Origin: Acanthacorydalis orientalis
Lineage: Eukaryota; Arthropoda; Insecta; Megaloptera; Corydalidae
Direction: 5' to 3'
DNA: 64,000 bases
Assembly (NCBI GenBank): GCA_034766995.1
Contig: CM068315.1
Coordinates: 53,030,556 to 53,094,555, forward strand
Shown here: positions 60,460 to 64,000 of the stretch, one piece after another
Numbering within the stretch: position 1 is the stretch's first letter
How the letters are laid out: each line of letters begins with the position of its first letter
Program-made: the position numbers and the translations under genes
The notes under the pieces: model-generated
What the model saw: the letters and a program-made list of their open reading frames with translations, nothing else
Database searches by the model: none
Told to the model about the DNA's origin: nothing

Positions 60460-60954
60460 GTATGAGTAAATAAAAAAATTTTCAAATTCATTATATGTAA
60501 ATAATTATCACTAGATTTTTATTTTTAATGATTAAAACACAAACATAAATACATTTGACTATATGTCAATAACATTTTTTAATTTTATGATAAAAAATAT
60601 TTTTTTGTATTTACCTTCTATATTTTCTTGTACGTTTACAATAATAGTCATATATATATATATATAGTATGAAATAAATAACGCAGTAAGTACAGTTTCT
60701 TAGCAATTTGTACGTGGAACTTTTAAACGTTCAGTTCTCAGTTGGTATATAAGTGACGTTTAAGAATCATTATCCTCCCACTCATCATGAAAACTTAGCG
60801 GCATTCGTTGGCGATGTTCTGCCCACCAACGCGTTTCACAACTTAACTGCACACACTTCAGTACTAAATTTCAATTCCAGCAACGCTTTATATCATTGCA
60901 CGTCACGGGACTTAGACTAAAGCGAATGGAAAATTATGTAGATGTGTATGTATG
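59936..60954. other. AT-rich sequence with one GC-richer patch
   Basis: (TA)n at 60,421-60,455 and 60,651-60,667. At 60,700-60,890 the sequence is GC-richer and includes GTTGGTATATAAGTGACG, a TATA-like motif, but no reading frame of note follows. No gene called. Confidence 0.4.
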
Positions 60955-61006
60955 TATATATATATATACATATATGCATACATTTATCTTATATATACAT
61001 ATAATT

Positions 61007-61043
<37 letters not shown>

Positions 61044-61044
61044 T

Positions 61045-61100
<56 letters not shown>

Positions 61101-61102
<2 letters not shown>

Positions 61103-61161
61103 TATATTATATATCATCTCTATTTTAATTACATTATAAATGTGCACAAACATTTATATAA

Positions 61162-61200
<39 letters not shown>

Positions 61201-61271
61201 TAATTATATCAATGTTTATGCACATATATAATGTAATTAAGAGAGAGATGATAAATAATATATGATATATT

Positions 61272-61316
<45 letters not shown>

Positions 61317-61372
61317 CATTAGTTAACATCTCTCTCTCTCAATTACATTATATATGTGCATAAACATTTATA

Positions 61373-61380
<8 letters not shown>
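61101..61380. repeat. Alternating inverted repeats (three copies)
   Basis: A segment of about 60 bases (CATCTCT...AATTACATTATAAATGTG...CATTTATATAATTATA) occurs directly at 61,114-61,168, inverted at about 61,200-61,255 (TATCAATGTTTATGCACATA, then ATGTAATTAAGAGAGAGATG), and directly again at about 61,327-61,380. (TA)n runs separate the copies. The arrangement is two nested palindromes and could form a cruciform or result from repeated inverted duplication. Confidence 0.8.

Positions 61381-61435
<55 letters not shown>
61381..61435. repeat. (TA)n microsatellite
   Basis: About 55 bases of TA repeat bounding the last inverted-repeat copy. It passes into GGATATGGATATAGATA. Confidence 0.85.
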
Positions 61436-62068
61436 ATATGGATATAGATAAATACCGAAAATGATTTTATTTTATAGAAAAATAATTATCATTTTTAGAT
61501 ATTATATTATTTATAAAAGAAACGTAAATTCTTTAGCGGCAAAAAACATTTTACTGTATAATTAAAATGATTGGAACTAGCTCATAACATTTTATAAATC
61601 GAGTTTCTCGTAATGTTTATAATGACTTTATTTTATTTTATGTTCCTTTTCTTATTTATCACTCAAACGCCATTTGTGTTCTACTCTATCTATTTAAAAT
61701 GTTTAAAAATAGAATTCTCATGAACAATTAATACGGTTTGTATACAATATTTACATTCAGATGAATTTTTTTATAGGCACCGTGTGCCAAATATATGAAT
61801 TGTATTGACCGTAAAAAATATAATTAATGGAAATGTATTCAAAGCTGTTTCTAATAATACAAAAGTATTTTCTAATGAAATTTTAATTAACTTAAAATAA
61901 GGGTAGTTAACATAAAACTCATCTATATACATATAATGAAGCCTATAAAACTTTGCGAAATAAATGAAGCCATTCAATTTGAATACCGCAAAAAAAATTG
62001 TTAATATATATTATTTTAAGAAAAATATTTTTAATATATATTATTTTTCATACACCAAAAAAATCGAT

Positions 62069-62118
<50 letters not shown>

Positions 62119-62684
62119 CTCGAATAAAGTTATAAATAGCTATTGGAGCAACAAACCGACAGGAATTGTGTACCCAGTTACAATTTAAGCTCAGAATCGA
62201 TTAATCTGATTGCACAAAAAATATTTATTTCATATGACTATAAAAATAAAACTTACCACTTTACATTATCGTTAAATACATACAGCGCATATATAAATCT
62301 AAAAATATAGAAAGAGACGAAAAAAATTTCAAAAAATGGGAGTGGAGGGATTATCCCCAAGTTGTTTGCTGTATTTCAAGTTAGTCGGAAAAACTTCTAC
62401 TTGTTTAAAATTTTCAAGTGTAACAACAATATACTTGAAAAGTTCTTACCTACAACTTTAAAATAATGTTATGTTAAAAAAGGAGAACATTCTTAAATTA
62501 CAGCTTTACTCGGATAGTGATAAAAAAGACATTAAAAGTTTTAAAAGTGTAACTGTATTTACAACAACGAGTAATAATATATTTCACGAAACGATTACTT
62601 TAATAGAATACAAATAAATAAATTCTTAAATTAATTTTCACGAATCGATTATTTTTTCACGCCACAATTCACTGTAATATTTTT
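61436..62684. other. AT-rich sequence, no gene seen
   Basis: (TA)n at 62,076-62,115. No coding feature recognised. Confidence 0.55.
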
Positions 62685-62730
62685 CCAATCAAAAATATTC
62701 AATAAACTATTATTGATTATTTTTGATTGG
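62685..62730. repeat. 46-bp hairpin, 21-bp arms
   Basis: CCAATCAAAAATATTCAATA and its inverse CAATAATCAAAAATAGTT-like arm pair over 21 bases with one mismatch around a 4-base loop (ACTA). The right arm ends TTTTTGATTGG at 62,730. The flanks (CACGCC on the left, GGCGCTC on the right) are GC-richer. May be a tiny foldback element or a transcript hairpin. Confidence 0.75.
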
Positions 62731-64000
62731 CGCTCATGCGCATTTCAATGGTAATGCCATTATCTTGAGAATGCCGAAATGCAGAAAAAGCTATTTTTTA
62801 AATATTTAAATTTCAATAAAACGTACAAGATTTCCTGGAATAACTAATTCATAAAATTAAATATTTCACATGAAAAATACATTACAATTTATAATAAATT
62901 TCTAATATCATATTCGATTTTATTTCATGAGGTTGGAATTTTCTCAGTAATGTTTAAAATTTTAAAGTGTGTAAGTAAATAAGGTAAATTTACAATAGTA
63001 TTGAATATTTGAAACTTTATAAATTTTATATTTTTGATTTCGCTGCTATAAAAAGTAAATTCGACTCGACTACAGTTTGAAGTAAATTGTTTTTCAAAGA
63101 TACAGATTTACAAAAAAAAAAAAAAAAACATACTCATTTCAATAAATTTTCAATTTATTTCTTCGTAGATTTTCTTATACATTCAGTCATTATATTTCCT
63201 CGACCGAGAAAAAGAGCAAGAAATTATTATTGTATTATATATATATATATATATATATACATTTTCGACAAATAAAGTGAATAAACTTTACAAGCCACAA
63301 TATCAACATTTTATTATAGTAGAAACAATATTATAGTGAATTTGACAACACATTACTGATTGTATTTTCGCATTATTGACAATACAAAATGATAAACAAT
63401 CTACTACACAGATCCAATATAAAGAAGAAAACAATATAACAGATTATTTCATTCGAGTACTTTTCTTCCAGTCCAGTTGTTTCATAAAAGTGCAGCGCAT
63501 TCAATTTTTTTTTTGAATTCCAACTGTAAAATGTTTCCAGCACTTCAATAATCTGATATATTTTTACACAAAAAAATCAATATGCTGATACTGTTTAGAA
63601 CAAATATGCGGTTTATATTTATTAAATATATCATTTATTTATTTTTTTTATTCGAATTTTTCAATTAGCTACAAGCGATTTCAAATAGTTTAAATTTCTA
63701 TAATTGTATCTCTTGACAACACACTCATAATTATTGTTTTATAAGAAAATTCCTCAGCTATATAAAATATATTTATATTATTTATCATTCTAAAATTACA
63801 TCAGTTACTAAACGTAAGATTATACATGGTCTTGAAATTTCAGTCTATATTTTATTTTAATTGCGCCATGTAAATAAAACGACACTGCTACATTTTTATT
63901 TAGAATTTGTCTCATGTACGAATTCCTAGTATAAACATAATATAATACATGGTGAGACAAATAATAAATGTATGATGATTCATTATACGGTTGTAATCTA
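62731..64000. other. AT-rich sequence, no gene seen
   Basis: A (TA)n run at 63,235-63,259 and an A-run at 63,112-63,128. No coding feature recognised. Confidence 0.55.

Noticed and set aside
60745..60760. TATATAAG as a core promoter
   Set aside because: In a TA-rich genome such motifs are frequent, and no coding frame or CpG block follows.
1..64000. CRISPR array
   Set aside because: The periodic sequences are microsatellites and tandem duplications, not short repeats with unique spacers; the organism is eukaryotic.

Overview
The window looks like arthropod, most likely insect, nuclear DNA. It is very AT-rich, gene-poor and intron-like. It carries dozens of (TA)n microsatellites and decayed Tc1/mariner, RTE-type LINE, pogo, hAT-like and piggyBac-like copies. 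One convincing protein-coding exon has a spliceosomal donor site. No operons, bacterial genes, rRNA, tRNA or CRISPR arrays were seen.

The only confident host gene is on the minus strand at 9,700-10,390. It is a first coding exon with a signal peptide, followed by a cysteine-free, dibasic-rich secreted protein of prohormone type, ending at a GTGAGT donor. Its next exon is not recognisable, so the intron probably covers 1-9,699 and continues outside the window. Upstream of this exon lies a CpG-rich block (about 11,040-12,330), which stands out sharply and is the best candidate promoter region. On its far side, at 12,983-13,189 on the plus strand, is a GC-rich ORF with an N-terminal signal-peptide-like stretch. 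The two may form a divergent pair, but the second is only a candidate.

From 13.8 kb to the end the window is a graveyard of transposons set in AT-rich sequence: mariner fragments (13.9, 22.1, 30.4, 40.9, 44.5, 46.6, 48.6 and 59.2 kb), two short mariner-derived non-autonomous copies (34.4 and 41.65 kb), a 69-bp palindromic mariner MITE (23.76 kb), a pogo-like element with terminal inverted repeats (15.88-17.43 kb), Tc1-like N- and C-terminal pieces (20.57 and 45.0 kb), two copies of another IS630/Tc1-like transposase (46.9 and 52.0 kb), a remnant of a DUF7869-like transposon protein (27.2 kb), and three pieces of RTE-like LINE (20.05, 49.36 and 56.8 kb). The best preserved is a 1,260-bp mariner at 30,389-31,648 with both terminal repeats, TA flanks and a readable DD34D triad. 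It sits inside a roughly 430-bp tandem repeat.

Other structure includes a tandem duplication at 37.2-37.5 kb, a long near-perfect hairpin at 19.86-19.98 kb, alternating inverted repeats at 61.1-61.4 kb, and a few GC-richer islands (notably 36.64-36.92, 32.93-33.12 and 47.57-47.78 kb) that may be regulatory or exonic. I found no evidence for a new multi-gene system. The most interesting items are the prohormone-like gene with its CpG-rich divergent promoter region and the fossil record of one mariner family at several stages of decay.
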